Below, one piece after another: positions 45,437 to 54,185 of a DNA stretch of 64,000 nt. The position numbers and the translations under genes were made by a program. The notes below the pieces were generated by a model that was given only the letters and a program-made list of their open reading frames with translations, was not told the DNA's origin and did no database searches. Within the stretch, counting starts at the first letter, position 1; each line of letters starts with the position of its first letter. Source of the DNA: Kordiimonadaceae bacterium UBA4441. GTDB taxonomy: Bacteria > Pseudomonadota > Alphaproteobacteria > Sphingomonadales > Emcibacteraceae. Where the stretch lies: assembly GCA_002390425.1 (NCBI GenBank), contig DGPL01000010.1, positions 1 to 64,000 on the forward strand, read 5' to 3'.

Positions 45437-46144
45437 ATGAATATGAAAATTATGATTGGCGGTCTTTTGGCAACCATTTCAATTGGTACCTATTCAGCCA
45501 ATGCACAAACAAGCATTCATGATGGTGCTTATATGGGAATTGAAGGTTCCTATGGGAAAACCAGTCAATCTGATTTAACAATTATCACCCCTGAATTTGA
45601 TGGTGTTGTTTTTGAAGGTGACATTCTTTCAACAACCACAAGAAACCCACTTTATACTGCTGAAGGTGGTGGCGCCGGTGTATTTTTAGGATATAGAATT
45701 TCAGAAGGACAATTTACATTAGCGGCTGAAGCAAATTATACGTATAGTTTTATTTCAAATGAACCTACTGCAGCGAGTAGATTTGAACAAACAAATGAAT
45801 TCGGCGTTTCAGTATTTCCTGGAATTTGGGTTTCACCGGATGTCGTCGTTTTTGGACAAATTGGGTTTTCACAGCTAAAACTAAATAGTTTCGCGGGTAA
45901 CGAACAATTTAACAATTCCGATTCTGGTTTACTTTTTGGTGGTGGTATCCAAGCATACCTTTCAGAACAAATATCAATAAGAGCGAACTACACACGCTCA
46001 ACGCATAATCATCAAACTAATGACAATGTAGATGTTTATGAGTTTGTCGCTGGTGTTTTGGAACAAGTTGGCACAACTAATTACAGATATAATCACGCGA
46101 TTAAACGTGACAAATTCTCTGTTTCAATGATTTATAATTTTTAG
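45437..46144 (+). CDS. Outer-membrane beta-barrel protein (porin-like, OmpA/Omp31-type)
   Basis: A 235-residue protein with signal peptide (MKIMIGGLLATISIGTYSANAQ). The mature part alternates hydrophobic and polar residues in short Gly/aromatic-rich strands: DGAYMGIEGSYGKTSQ, GGAGVFLGYRISEGQFTLAAEANYTYSF, VVVFGQIGFSQLKL, GLLFGGGIQAYLSEQISIRANYTRS, and it ends in FSVSMIYNF, with the C-terminal Phe that the BAM machinery recognises. This is an eight-stranded small barrel of the type common in Alphaproteobacteria. Function unknown; AAAGGA before the ATG. It ends at a strong terminator shared with the peroxiredoxin gene. Confidence 0.88.
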   Translation: MNMKIMIGGLLATISIGTYSANAQTSIHDGAYMGIEGSYGKTSQSDLTIITPEFDGVVFEGDILSTTTRNPLYTAEGGGAGVFLGYRISEGQFTLAAEANYTYSFISNEPTAASRFEQTNEFGVSVFPGIWVSPDVVVFGQIGFSQLKLNSFAGNEQFNNSDSGLLFGGGIQAYLSEQISIRANYTRSTHNHQTNDNVDVYEFVAGVLEQVGTTNYRYNHAIKRDKFSVSMIYNF

Positions 46145-46165
46145 ATTAAGTTAGATCATAAAAAC

Positions 46166-46195
46166 AAAAGGCCGGTAAAATTACCGGCCTTTTTT
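46166..46195. terminator. Bidirectional terminator between the barrel and peroxiredoxin genes
   Basis: AAAAGGCCGGTAA (46166-46178) pairs exactly with TTACCGGCCTTTT (46181-46193) around a two-base centre, with T-runs on both strands. It serves both convergent genes. Confidence 0.92.
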
Positions 46196-46216
46196 ATTAG
46201 TACAATTATACTAAAA

Positions 46217-46735
46217 TTATGATTTTAGATAATTTAACATTGTATCAGCATCAGATACTTCAAATGGGTCAGTAGGACAATTATCGCTGTATCCTTCTTC
46301 GGAGAATACTTTCTTAACTTCACCGTTATCAACGAGCATTGAATAACGCCAGCTACGCATCCCAAACCCAAGATTATCTTTATTTACAAGCATACCCATT
46401 TTACGGCTGAATTCGCCATTTCCGTCTGGAAGCAAGAATACATTCTTCGCATTTTGGCTTAAACCCCATTGATACATCACAAATGCATCATTCACAGAAA
46501 TACAAACAATGGCATCAACGCCTTCCGTTTTGAAGTCTTCGTATAGTTCTTCGTATCTAGGAAGATGGCTTGTAGAGCACGTTGGTGTAAATGCACCGGG
46601 TAGAGAGAAAACAACAACTTTCTTATTTTTAAAGATCTCGTCTGTTGTTAAATCTTTCCATTCAAATGGGTTCGGGCCTTCAATTGCATCATTACGAACG
46701 CGTGTTTTAAAAGTAACGTCTGGAACTCTATTCAT
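46217..46735 (-). CDS. Peroxiredoxin (Prx5-like, AhpC/TSA superfamily)
   Basis: A 172-residue cytosolic thiol peroxidase that reduces H2O2 and organic peroxides. The peroxidatic Cys sits in [14 protein letters not shown] (Cys53, with the upstream Pro and Thr), followed by [17 protein letters not shown], the Prx5 subgroup motif, and [15 protein letters not shown] with the active-site Arg. A further Cys near 158 ([10 protein letters not shown]) is in the Prx5 resolving position. No fused glutaredoxin domain. It stands alone between the terminator and the aminotransferase array, divergent from the first aminotransferase gene with 161 bases between starts. Confidence 0.94.
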   Translation of the reverse strand: MNRVPDVTFKTRVRNDAIEGPNPFEWKDLTTDEIFKNKKVVVFSLPGAFTPTCSTSHLPRYEELYEDFKTEGVDAIVCISVNDAFVMYQWGLSQNAKNVFLLPDGNGEFSRKMGMLVNKDNLGFGMRSWRYSMLVDNGEVKKVFSEEGYSDNCPTDPFEVSDADTMLNYLKS

Positions 46736-46896
46736 TTTTAAATCCTTTTTAATTATTAATATAGTTGTTATATAGTTTAGAACAATTCTAATGTAAAGGG
46801 GGCTACGAAAAAAAATATCAATTATTTTATGCTTGCCTCTCTAATAATAAACATTACATATAAGCTATCCAATTTGACAAAATATAAGGAATAACT

Positions 46897-48015
46897 ATGA
46901 CAACTGAATTAACGCGCCGTGATTGGCTTGTTGGTGGGGCAACTGTTGCAGGTAGCATGCTCGTTTCAAAAATGGTATCCGCACAAACAGTTCCTAATCC
47001 AAACTTAAACCCAACACCTGAAAATCCAATTCGTGCTGGGTTCAATGAAAATGTCTATGGTCCCTCACTTAAAGCAAAGAAAGTAATGGATAAAGCCGCC
47101 GAAACAGCTCACTTATACAACTTTTTTGAACAACGGACGTTAAATCAAGTTATTTCGAAAATGGAAGGTATTCCGGGATCGCATATTGCGATCGGCAATG
47201 GGTCAACGCCATTTCTTGAAAAAGCCGCAATGGCCTGTGCCATTAAGGGCGGCAAAGTCCTCGCCCCAGATCCGACTTATCAAAGCGTAACGGGCACCGC
47301 TAAAATGCTCGGAGTTGAGGTTGTGTCTGTACCTGTAGGTGATGATTTACATATTGATTTAAACGCCATGCGCAGTGCAATGACCGATGACATTAAATTG
47401 GTATACTTATGTAACCCCAATAACCCTATTCCAAGTATTATTGAGAAAAATGCACTTAAAGATTTTTGTCTTGAAATGTCAAAACGTGCCCTAGTCGTAA
47501 TTGATGAAGCTTATTTTGAATATGTGAATAATCCAGATTTTCAATCAATGAAGGATTTGGTTGTCGATAATAAGAACATTATCATTTGCCGCACGGCTTC
47601 TAAAATTCACGGATTTGCGGGTGTTCGTATAGGGTTTGCATTCGCCCATCCTGAAACAATGCGCTATATTGCAGGGCCATTTAATTTATCGCTTGGTAAT
47701 GTTGCAGTCGCAGGTGCAATCGAAAGCTATCAAGACATAGAATATCAATCAATCATCAAGCAAAAAAACCGTGAAAGCATGGATATTTTAGAAAAGATGT
47801 TTGAAGATTTAAACTTGGAATATGTAAAGTCCAACACCAATTTTGCCTTCTTTAATGCGGGTCGACCATCAACCGAAGTTGCAGAAGAATTAAGAAAACA
47901 CGGTATATGGAGTGGTCGCCCATTCCCACCATTTACAAATTGGGTAAGAATGAGCACCGTAAAACCAGAAGAAATGCAATATGTAGCGGATACTTACCGT
48001 AAAGTATTTGGCTAA
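46897..48015 (+). CDS. Tat-exported HisC-like aminotransferase, array copy 1
   Basis: A 372-residue fold-type I PLP aminotransferase of the HisC/class I-II group, first of six paralogs. The N-terminus is a twin-arginine signal (LTRRDWLVGG, Arg7-Arg8, then a weakly hydrophobic stretch to SAQT), so it would be exported folded with its cofactor. Body marks: PENPIRAGFNENVYGPS, GNGSTPFLEKAA, CNPNNPIPS, VIDEAYFEYV and the PLP Lys236 in RTASKIHGFAGVRIGFA, then GRPFPPFTNWVRMS, which holds the Arg that binds the substrate carboxylate. The substrate is unknown. NENVYG rather than the usual NENPYG is shared with copy 2. A terminator follows at once, so this copy is its own transcript. Confidence 0.92.
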   Translation: MTTELTRRDWLVGGATVAGSMLVSKMVSAQTVPNPNLNPTPENPIRAGFNENVYGPSLKAKKVMDKAAETAHLYNFFEQRTLNQVISKMEGIPGSHIAIGNGSTPFLEKAAMACAIKGGKVLAPDPTYQSVTGTAKMLGVEVVSVPVGDDLHIDLNAMRSAMTDDIKLVYLCNPNNPIPSIIEKNALKDFCLEMSKRALVVIDEAYFEYVNNPDFQSMKDLVVDNKNIIICRTASKIHGFAGVRIGFAFAHPETMRYIAGPFNLSLGNVAVAGAIESYQDIEYQSIIKQKNRESMDILEKMFEDLNLEYVKSNTNFAFFNAGRPSTEVAEELRKHGIWSGRPFPPFTNWVRMSTVKPEEMQYVADTYRKVFG

Positions 48016-48038
48016 TATTATTCTATTCTAATTTAAGA

Positions 48039-48072
48039 AAAAGCATCTGTGGATTACTACAGGTGCTTTTTT
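48039..48072 (+). terminator. Terminator after aminotransferase copy 1
   Basis: AAAAGCATCTGT (48039-48050) pairs with ACAGGTGCTTTT (48059-48070), one G-T pair, 8-base loop, then T residues. It lies 24 bases after the stop. Confidence 0.88.
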
Positions 48073-48162
48073 ATTCCTTGGATTCAAGTTATATATATGG
48101 TTATATATGTTACATTATTTCAATAATAAAAAATAACGTAAAAATATTTGGACAATCATATT

Positions 48163-49287
48163 ATGACAAAAACCATAACTCGCCGTGACTGGCTTACGGG
48201 ATCAGCTACCGCAGCTGCAGCAACTCTTGCCTTATCAGGCAGTAAAGCCGCCGCACAATCATTCATGGCACCCAATGTTAATCCGACCGCGGAAAACCCA
48301 ATTCGTGCGCATTTAAATGAAAATGTTTACGGGCAATCTTTAAAAGCAAGAAAAGCAATTGCTGACTCTGCGGATGCTTCACATAAATATGCCTTCCAAA
48401 CTTTATTTCAATTATTAGGACTGATGGCGAAATTAGAAGATATTCCTCAAGAATATGTCGGCCTTGGTGCTGGTTCTACGGAGTTTTTAGAAAAAGCAGC
48501 CGTATTCAATGCGCTTGCTGGCGGTGATATTTTATTGCCTACGCCAACATATGGTGACATCGCCCGTTTTGGTCGCACACTTGGTTCAAAACTTATTGAA
48601 GTACCGGTCAGTGATGACATGGCCATCAATTTGGATGCTATCCGCGCCGCAATGACGAAGAATGTGAAATTAATATATCTTTGTAATCCAAATAATCCAA
48701 TTCCAACCATCATTGAAAAAAATGCTTTAATAGAATTCATCAATGAATATTCCGACCAGGCAACAGTATTAATTGATGAAGCATATTTTGAATATGTGGA
48801 TAATGAGAATTACGAGAGCATGATCGGCATGGTCAAAGAAAATAAAAATGTGATTGTTACACGCACCGCATCAAAAATTCACGCATTTGCCGGCATGCGC
48901 TTTGGTGTCTGTTATGCGCATCCCGATATTATTAAAAAAATGTTCGGATTATTCACAAACACATTAGCTCTTCCAGCAATGCGCGGCGCGATCGCCAGTT
49001 ATCAGGATATGGAATATCAAGCTTTTTTGAGACAGAAAAACAAAGAATGCCAAACAATCGTTTCCAATATGCTTGATGAACTAAATCTTGAGTACGTGAA
49101 AAGTAATGCGAACTTTATCTTTTTCAATGCGGGACGCCCATCTAAAGAAGTCGCTGAAATTATGAAAAAACATCATATTCTTACTGGTAGAGAATTCGCA
49201 CCATTTACAAACTGGGTGAGATTAAGTTTATCAAAACCGGAAGAAATGCAATATTTCGTTGAAAAATATAAGCAAGACTTCGGTTAA
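48163..49287 (+). CDS. Tat-exported HisC-like aminotransferase, array copy 2
   Basis: A 374-residue paralog. The start is at 48163 (MTKTITRRDWLTGS); an in-frame TTG at 48148 adds five residues and is less likely. The Tat signal runs to AAAQS. Marks: PTAENPIRAHLNENVYGQS, GAGSTEFLEKAAV, CNPNNPIPT, LIDEAYFEYV, and the PLP lysine in RTASKIHAFAGMRFGV. Near the C-terminus it reads GREFAPFTNWVRLS, where most copies have GRPFPPF, so the pocket edge differs. By these features it pairs with copy 1. It begins the run of copies 2-3-4 with gaps of 24 and 26 bases, probably one transcript. Confidence 0.92.
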   Translation: MTKTITRRDWLTGSATAAAATLALSGSKAAAQSFMAPNVNPTAENPIRAHLNENVYGQSLKARKAIADSADASHKYAFQTLFQLLGLMAKLEDIPQEYVGLGAGSTEFLEKAAVFNALAGGDILLPTPTYGDIARFGRTLGSKLIEVPVSDDMAINLDAIRAAMTKNVKLIYLCNPNNPIPTIIEKNALIEFINEYSDQATVLIDEAYFEYVDNENYESMIGMVKENKNVIVTRTASKIHAFAGMRFGVCYAHPDIIKKMFGLFTNTLALPAMRGAIASYQDMEYQAFLRQKNKECQTIVSNMLDELNLEYVKSNANFIFFNAGRPSKEVAEIMKKHHILTGREFAPFTNWVRLSLSKPEEMQYFVEKYKQDFG

Positions 49288-49311
49288 TCATAAAATATCA
49301 GGGAGGATATA

Positions 49312-50439
49312 ATGACAGGAAAATTAACAAGAAGAGACTGGTTAGTCGGAACGTCAGCCGTCGCTGGCGGCGTTATGCTTGGAAGTAGTGCATCCGCACA
49401 AGACATGGGCAGCATTATGAATATGGGGGCACCAATTAGTCCTGAAAACCCAATTCGTATGACCAATAATGAAAACCCTTATGGTATCAACCCAAAGGCG
49501 ATGAAAGTCATAGTTGAGGCCTATAAGCGTGCTCATACTTATAATTTCACCATACGAGGAGAATTAACCAAAGTCATTGCTGAAATGGAAAATATTCCGG
49601 AAGAATGCATTGCCGTTGGCGCCGGGTCAGGCGAATACCTAATGGCAACAGGCGCTCTTTGCGGTATGTCAGGCGGTGATATGATCGCCCCTTATCCAAC
49701 ATTCGGTGGTATTTTAAGGTCCGCAAGAAATTTCGGTGCCAATATCATTACTGTCCCTGTAGCAGATGACTTAACCATTGACTTAGATGCGATGAGAAAA
49801 GCCGTTACAGATAAAACAACGTGTATTTATCTCTGTAATCCAAACAATCCAATCCCAAGCATTATTGAAAAAAATGCATTGGAAGAATTCTGTCTTGAAT
49901 TTTCGAAAAAGGCGATGATTGTGATTGATGAGGCGTACTATGAATATGTACGTGATGATAGTTTCTCAACGATGGCACACCTTATTAAAGATAATCCAAA
50001 TATTGTTGTTTTAAGAACCGCTTCAAAAATTCACGGGTTTGCAAATGTGCGTGTTGGCTTTGCCTTTGCTCACCCAGATACTATTCGTGAACTAATGAAA
50101 TTTCGTTCTGGCACAACATCTTACCCTGCATTAATGGGCGCTACCACGAGCTATCAAGACGCTGACTATCATAAATTTGTTATCGATAAAAACTATGAAT
50201 CGCTTAACATTCTATATAAGATGTTCGACGAATTAGATCTTCCATACGTTAATGCACATGCTAACTTCGTATATTACAATGCAAAACGGGATGCGAAAGA
50301 AGTAAGAGATAAATTGCTTGAATCAGGCATATTGGTCGGTAGACCTTATGAACCATATAAAAACTGGGTTCGCATTAGCACAGCAAAACCAGAAGAAATG
50401 AAATATCTTGTCGAAGTTTATAAACGGGACTTTGGCTAA
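49312..50439 (+). CDS. Tat-exported HisC-like aminotransferase, array copy 3
   Basis: A 375-residue paralog with Tat signal KLTRRDWLVGTSAVAGG to SAQD and an excellent GGGAGG before the start. Marks: PENPIRMTNNENPYGI, GAGSGEYLMATGAL, CNPNNPIPS, VIDEAYYEYV (Tyr where others have Phe or His), and the PLP lysine in RTASKIHGFANVRVGFA. The C-terminal pocket reads GRPYEPYKNWVRIS. The region after the PLP lysine (IRELMKFRSGTTSYPALMGA) differs from the other copies, which hints at another substrate. Sits 24 bases after copy 2 and 26 before copy 4. Confidence 0.92.
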   Translation: MTGKLTRRDWLVGTSAVAGGVMLGSSASAQDMGSIMNMGAPISPENPIRMTNNENPYGINPKAMKVIVEAYKRAHTYNFTIRGELTKVIAEMENIPEECIAVGAGSGEYLMATGALCGMSGGDMIAPYPTFGGILRSARNFGANIITVPVADDLTIDLDAMRKAVTDKTTCIYLCNPNNPIPSIIEKNALEEFCLEFSKKAMIVIDEAYYEYVRDDSFSTMAHLIKDNPNIVVLRTASKIHGFANVRVGFAFAHPDTIRELMKFRSGTTSYPALMGATTSYQDADYHKFVIDKNYESLNILYKMFDELDLPYVNAHANFVYYNAKRDAKEVRDKLLESGILVGRPYEPYKNWVRISTAKPEEMKYLVEVYKRDFG

Positions 50440-50465
50440 ACTATTAACCTTTAAGGGGATAAAAC

Positions 50466-51590
50466 ATGAGAGAATTAACAAGACGTGACTGGTTAAAAGG
50501 CACATCATCATTGGCTGCCGCAGGACTAGCCTATGCAACTTCCGCGCAAGCTCAAAGCGTAACTTTGAAGGGATATACTCCCACGAAAGAGAACCCTATC
50601 CGTATGAGTGCCAATGAAAACCCTTATGGTGTTGCACGCGCAGCACATAAAGCAATGGCTGGAGCATACGATGTATCTCATTTATATGGCGGGTCCGGTC
50701 GCCGTGAATTATTAAAGCTCTATGCGGATATGAATGGCGTAACCCCTGAAAATATCCTACTTGCTAGTGGATCAAAAGAAGTGCTTAAAGTTATGGCACT
50801 TATCACCGAACTTAATGGTGGTAAAGTAATGGCTGCTAACCCAACATATCACGATCTTGTTCGTTATAGCGAATGGGTTGGAACCGACATCATTTGGGTA
50901 GAAGTCAAAAAAGACGATATGTCAATTGACCTGGATGCCATGCGCGCCGCTTATACGGATGATGTAAAAATAATCTATCTATGTAATCCAAATAATCCAA
51001 TTCCAACCATAATTGAAAAGAAAGCATTACAAGAATTTGTGATGGAAATGTCGCAAAAATGTATCGTCTTTGTTGATGAAGCTTATCATGAATATGTAAC
51101 CGATTCTAACTATGGTTCAATGGCACAAGTGGCTGCAACGACTGATAATGTTATTGTTTCAAGAACCGCGTCAAAAATTCATGGGTTTGCTGGCGTTCGG
51201 GTTGGGTTTGCAATCGCTAAGCCGGAACTTCTCAGAAAAATAAACCGCCGCGTTACGGGTACAGTTGCAACCCCGTCTGTTCATGGTGCACTTGCCAGCT
51301 ACAAAGATAAAGAATTTATGGATTTCGTAATTCAAAAAAACAAAGAAGGCTTAGAAGAAGTCTATAAAGTTTTTGAGAAGCACAAAGTAAGACATTTTAA
51401 ATCAAATGCTAACTTCACCTTCTTTGAAACCGGTATTGATTTTGCTGAAGTGAGAGACCGTTTCCTAAAGCACGGTATTAATGTCGGTCGCCCCTTCCCG
51501 CCATTCCTTGATTGGGCAAGAGTGAGCATTCAAAAACCAGAAGATATGAAATATTTTGCTGAGGTTTATGAAAAAGAGTTTGTTTCATAA
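50466..51590 (+). CDS. Tat-exported HisC-like aminotransferase, array copy 4
   Basis: A 374-residue paralog with Tat signal ELTRRDWLKGTSS to SAQAQS; AAGGGG precedes the start. Marks: KENPIRMSANENPYGV, ASGSKEVLKVMAL, ANPTYHDLVRYSEW, CNPNNPIPT, FVDEAYHEYV (His after DEAY), and the PLP lysine in SRTASKIHGFAGVRVGFA; C-terminal GRPFPPFLDWARVS. By eye it groups with copies 5 and 6, sharing GxSGxxG-type HLYGGSGRRELL/HHYGRGKYMEL segments and FPPFLDW. A strong terminator 22 bases later ends the copy 2-3-4 transcript. Confidence 0.92.
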   Translation: MRELTRRDWLKGTSSLAAAGLAYATSAQAQSVTLKGYTPTKENPIRMSANENPYGVARAAHKAMAGAYDVSHLYGGSGRRELLKLYADMNGVTPENILLASGSKEVLKVMALITELNGGKVMAANPTYHDLVRYSEWVGTDIIWVEVKKDDMSIDLDAMRAAYTDDVKIIYLCNPNNPIPTIIEKKALQEFVMEMSQKCIVFVDEAYHEYVTDSNYGSMAQVAATTDNVIVSRTASKIHGFAGVRVGFAIAKPELLRKINRRVTGTVATPSVHGALASYKDKEFMDFVIQKNKEGLEEVYKVFEKHKVRHFKSNANFTFFETGIDFAEVRDRFLKHGINVGRPFPPFLDWARVSIQKPEDMKYFAEVYEKEFVS

Positions 51591-51611
51591 ACTTGATAAC
51601 AAATTGAAATT

Positions 51612-51648
51612 AAAAGAGCATTGTCAATTGTGGCGATGCTCTTTTTTT
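51612..51648 (+). terminator. Terminator after aminotransferase copy 4
   Basis: AAAAGAGCAT (51612-51621) pairs with ATGCTCTTTT (51636-51645) around a 14-base loop, which itself has TTG/CAA-type pairing, followed by seven T. Confidence 0.9.
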
Positions 51649-51739
51649 ATGTGTTAAATCTATCCGTGACTTTTTCAGAAAAATCGTTATCTTAAGTTAT
51701 ATTATTTCATAACATTATTAAAAATATAAGGAACTAGTA

Positions 51740-52861
51740 ATGACAAATGATATATCAAGACGTGATTGGTTGCGTGGTGGCTCAGCGGCTGCCGTTGCAA
51801 TGGTAATGGGTAATAGCCGCGCTTTAGCGCAGGACATGGCAGTTCCCGGCTTTAAACCAACAGCAGAAAACCCCATTCGTTTAGGGACGAATGAAAATCC
51901 ATACGGCATTTCGCGGGCAGCCCGCAATGCCATTATCAAAATGTTCGATACGGCCCATCATTATGGTCGCGGAAAATATATGGAACTCATACAGACACTT
52001 GCTGAAATGGAGGGCGTTGAGCCTAAAAACATCACTTTTTCTAGTGGCTCAGGTGAAATTTTAAAAACGCTTGGCTTAATTACCAAAGTAGAAGGGGGGC
52101 GCGTTCTAACCGCTGAGCCGACATATCATGATTTAACAAGATATGCTGAACGCCGTGATGTTCCAATTACACGCGTTCCTGTTGATGAAAATATGACCAT
52201 TGATTTGGATGCCATGCGTGAAGCGTATACAGATGATGTCAGCATTATCTATCTTGTAAACCCAAACAATCCACTTCCAAGCATTATGCATAAAGATAAG
52301 TTACGCGATTTTTGTATTGATATGTCTAAAAAGTGTCTGGTCTTTATTGATGAAGCATATCATGAGTATGTTGAAAATCCAGATTATGAAACAATGGTGC
52401 CATTAACAGCCACGCATGAAAATATCGTTGTCGCCAGAACGGCCTCTAAAATACATGGATTTGCGGGTGTAAGGCTTGGTATCGGTTATGGCTCCGAAGC
52501 ATGGATTAGGAAAATTCGTGAATTCATGACAGGTGGCACAAACCAACTGGCTGTTGCGGGAGCTGCAGAAAGCTATAAAGATACGGAAACACAAGATTTT
52601 CTGCGCCGTAAAAATCGTGAATCGCTTCAGATTACATATAATCTTTTCGATAAACATGGCGTTGAATATGTGAAATCAAATTCCAATTTCATCTTCTTTA
52701 AAACCGGAAAAGACATCCAAGAAGTCCGAAAAATGTTTAGTGAAAATGGTATCATCGTTGCGCGTCCCTTCCCGCCATTTCTTGATTGGTGCCGTGTAAG
52801 TATGGGCAAACCTGAAGATATGCAATATTTCGCCGAAGTTTACGAGAAACTGTTCACCTGA
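51740..52861 (+). CDS. Tat-exported HisC-like aminotransferase, array copy 5
   Basis: A 373-residue paralog with Tat signal ISRRDWLRGGSAAAVAM to ALAQD, the only copy with Ser rather than Thr before the Arg pair. Marks: AENPIRLGTNENPYGI, SSGSGEILKTLGL, AEPTYHDLTRYAERR, VNPNNPLPS (Val and Leu changes), FIDEAYHEYV, and the PLP lysine in ARTASKIHGFAGVRLGIG; C-terminal ARPFPPFLDWCRVS, where Ala replaces the Gly of GRPF. It has its own upstream region of 149 bases and own terminator, so it is a separate transcript. Confidence 0.92.
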   Translation: MTNDISRRDWLRGGSAAAVAMVMGNSRALAQDMAVPGFKPTAENPIRLGTNENPYGISRAARNAIIKMFDTAHHYGRGKYMELIQTLAEMEGVEPKNITFSSGSGEILKTLGLITKVEGGRVLTAEPTYHDLTRYAERRDVPITRVPVDENMTIDLDAMREAYTDDVSIIYLVNPNNPLPSIMHKDKLRDFCIDMSKKCLVFIDEAYHEYVENPDYETMVPLTATHENIVVARTASKIHGFAGVRLGIGYGSEAWIRKIREFMTGGTNQLAVAGAAESYKDTETQDFLRRKNRESLQITYNLFDKHGVEYVKSNSNFIFFKTGKDIQEVRKMFSENGIIVARPFPPFLDWCRVSMGKPEDMQYFAEVYEKLFT

Positions 52862-52885
52862 CATTCGGCATCATTTTTATTCACT

Positions 52886-52919
52886 AAGGCACCGTACTAT
52901 CATAGCACGGTGCCTTTTA
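52886..52919 (+). terminator. Terminator after aminotransferase copy 5
   Basis: AAGGCACCGT (52886-52895) pairs exactly with ACGGTGCCTT (52907-52916) around an 11-base loop, then T residues. Confidence 0.88.
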
Positions 52920-52986
52920 TATTTTTGGTGACATCGACTAATTATTTGCTATCCTGATTACATAAATCACAAAAAAGGGAAGAAGA

Positions 52987-54111
52987 ATGACTGAAATTAC
53001 CAGAAGACAATGGCTCATAGGCGGAACGGCGCTTGCCGGTAGCCTTATGTTAGCTCAAAATGCCCATGCACAAAGTGTCACCATTGAAGGGTATACGCCA
53101 ACCCCGGAAAATCCCATCCGTATGAGTGCAAATGAAAACCCCTACGGTATAAGCAAAGCGGCAAGTAAAGCAATGCACGAAGCGCACCAATATGGCCATC
53201 TATATAGTGGTGGTGGTGCAAGAGGCCCGCTAACTGAACTCATTGCAATTATGGAAAAAGTACCTACAGAAAATGTTATGGTGGCTGGTGGGTCAGGTGA
53301 GATCTTAAAAACACTGGCCCTTATGGTCGCAATGGAAGGTGGCAAAATTCTTGCCCCGAACCCAACTTATGATGATACCTTTATGGATTATAGTAACCGT
53401 CGCGGCATTGAAAAAATATGGGTGCCTGTTGCCGATGATCTATCAATTGATTTAGATGCAATGAAAGCAGCATATACGGATGATGTTAAGATCATCTATC
53501 TTTGTAATCCAAATAACCCTATCCCAACTGTCATGCACGGTGAAAAATTAAAAGAATTCTGCAAGGAAATGTCGCAAAAATGTTATGTTTTTGTTGATGA
53601 AGCATATTTTGAATATGTTACTGATCCAAACTATCAAACTATGATACCACTCGTCACAGAATATCCAAACGTTGTTGTGACACGCACTGCTTCAAAAATT
53701 CATGCATTTGCTGGGGTTCGAATTGGTTTCGGTTTTGGTTCAACAGAAATGCTTGCAAAAATTAAAAGCCTTATGACAGGCTCAATTAATGGACCCGCTA
53801 TGTGGGGCGCGATTGCAAGTTATAAGGACACTGAATACCAAAATTTTGTTCTGCGTAAAAATGCAGAAGCACTTCAAATACTTTATGATTTCTGTGAAAA
53901 ACACAATATGCGTTATATAAAATCAAATGCGAATTTCACATTTTTTGAAACAGGAATGGATTCAAAAGAAGTTAATGCGCGTATTCTTAAACACGGCATA
54001 TTAATTGGACGCCCGTTCCCACCTAAGTTAGATTGGATGCGGATCAGTACAGCCAGACCGGAAGATATGCAATTTTTTGTTGAAGCATATGAAAAAGAAT
54101 TCTTTAGCTAA
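52987..54111 (+). CDS. Tat-exported HisC-like aminotransferase, array copy 6
   Basis: A 374-residue paralog with Tat signal ITRRQWLIGGTALAGS to HAQS, the only copy with Gln instead of Asp after the Arg pair. Marks: PENPIRMSANENPYGI, GGSGEILKTLALM, NPTYDDTFMDYSNRR (His of the THDL-type motif replaced by Asp), CNPNNPIPT, FVDEAYFEYV, and the PLP lysine in RTASKIHAFAGVRIGFG; C-terminal GRPFPPKLDWMRIS. Leader GGGAAGAAG before the ATG. It ends the array, with a terminator shared with trxA on the other strand. Confidence 0.92.
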   Translation: MTEITRRQWLIGGTALAGSLMLAQNAHAQSVTIEGYTPTPENPIRMSANENPYGISKAASKAMHEAHQYGHLYSGGGARGPLTELIAIMEKVPTENVMVAGGSGEILKTLALMVAMEGGKILAPNPTYDDTFMDYSNRRGIEKIWVPVADDLSIDLDAMKAAYTDDVKIIYLCNPNNPIPTVMHGEKLKEFCKEMSQKCYVFVDEAYFEYVTDPNYQTMIPLVTEYPNVVVTRTASKIHAFAGVRIGFGFGSTEMLAKIKSLMTGSINGPAMWGAIASYKDTEYQNFVLRKNAEALQILYDFCEKHNMRYIKSNANFTFFETGMDSKEVNARILKHGILIGRPFPPKLDWMRISTARPEDMQFFVEAYEKEFFS

Positions 54112-54132
54112 AAAGTTATAAAAACCCAAAGA

Positions 54133-54170
54133 AAAAGGGCGCTCTCTAATAAAGAGACGCCCTTATTTTT
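54133..54170. terminator. Bidirectional terminator between aminotransferase copy 6 and trxA
   Basis: AAGGGCG (54135-54141) pairs with CGCCCTT (54158-54164), and inside it TCTCT pairs with AGAGA. A-run before and T-run after suit both convergent genes. Confidence 0.9.
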
Positions 54171-54185
54171 TAATGATTAACAGGA

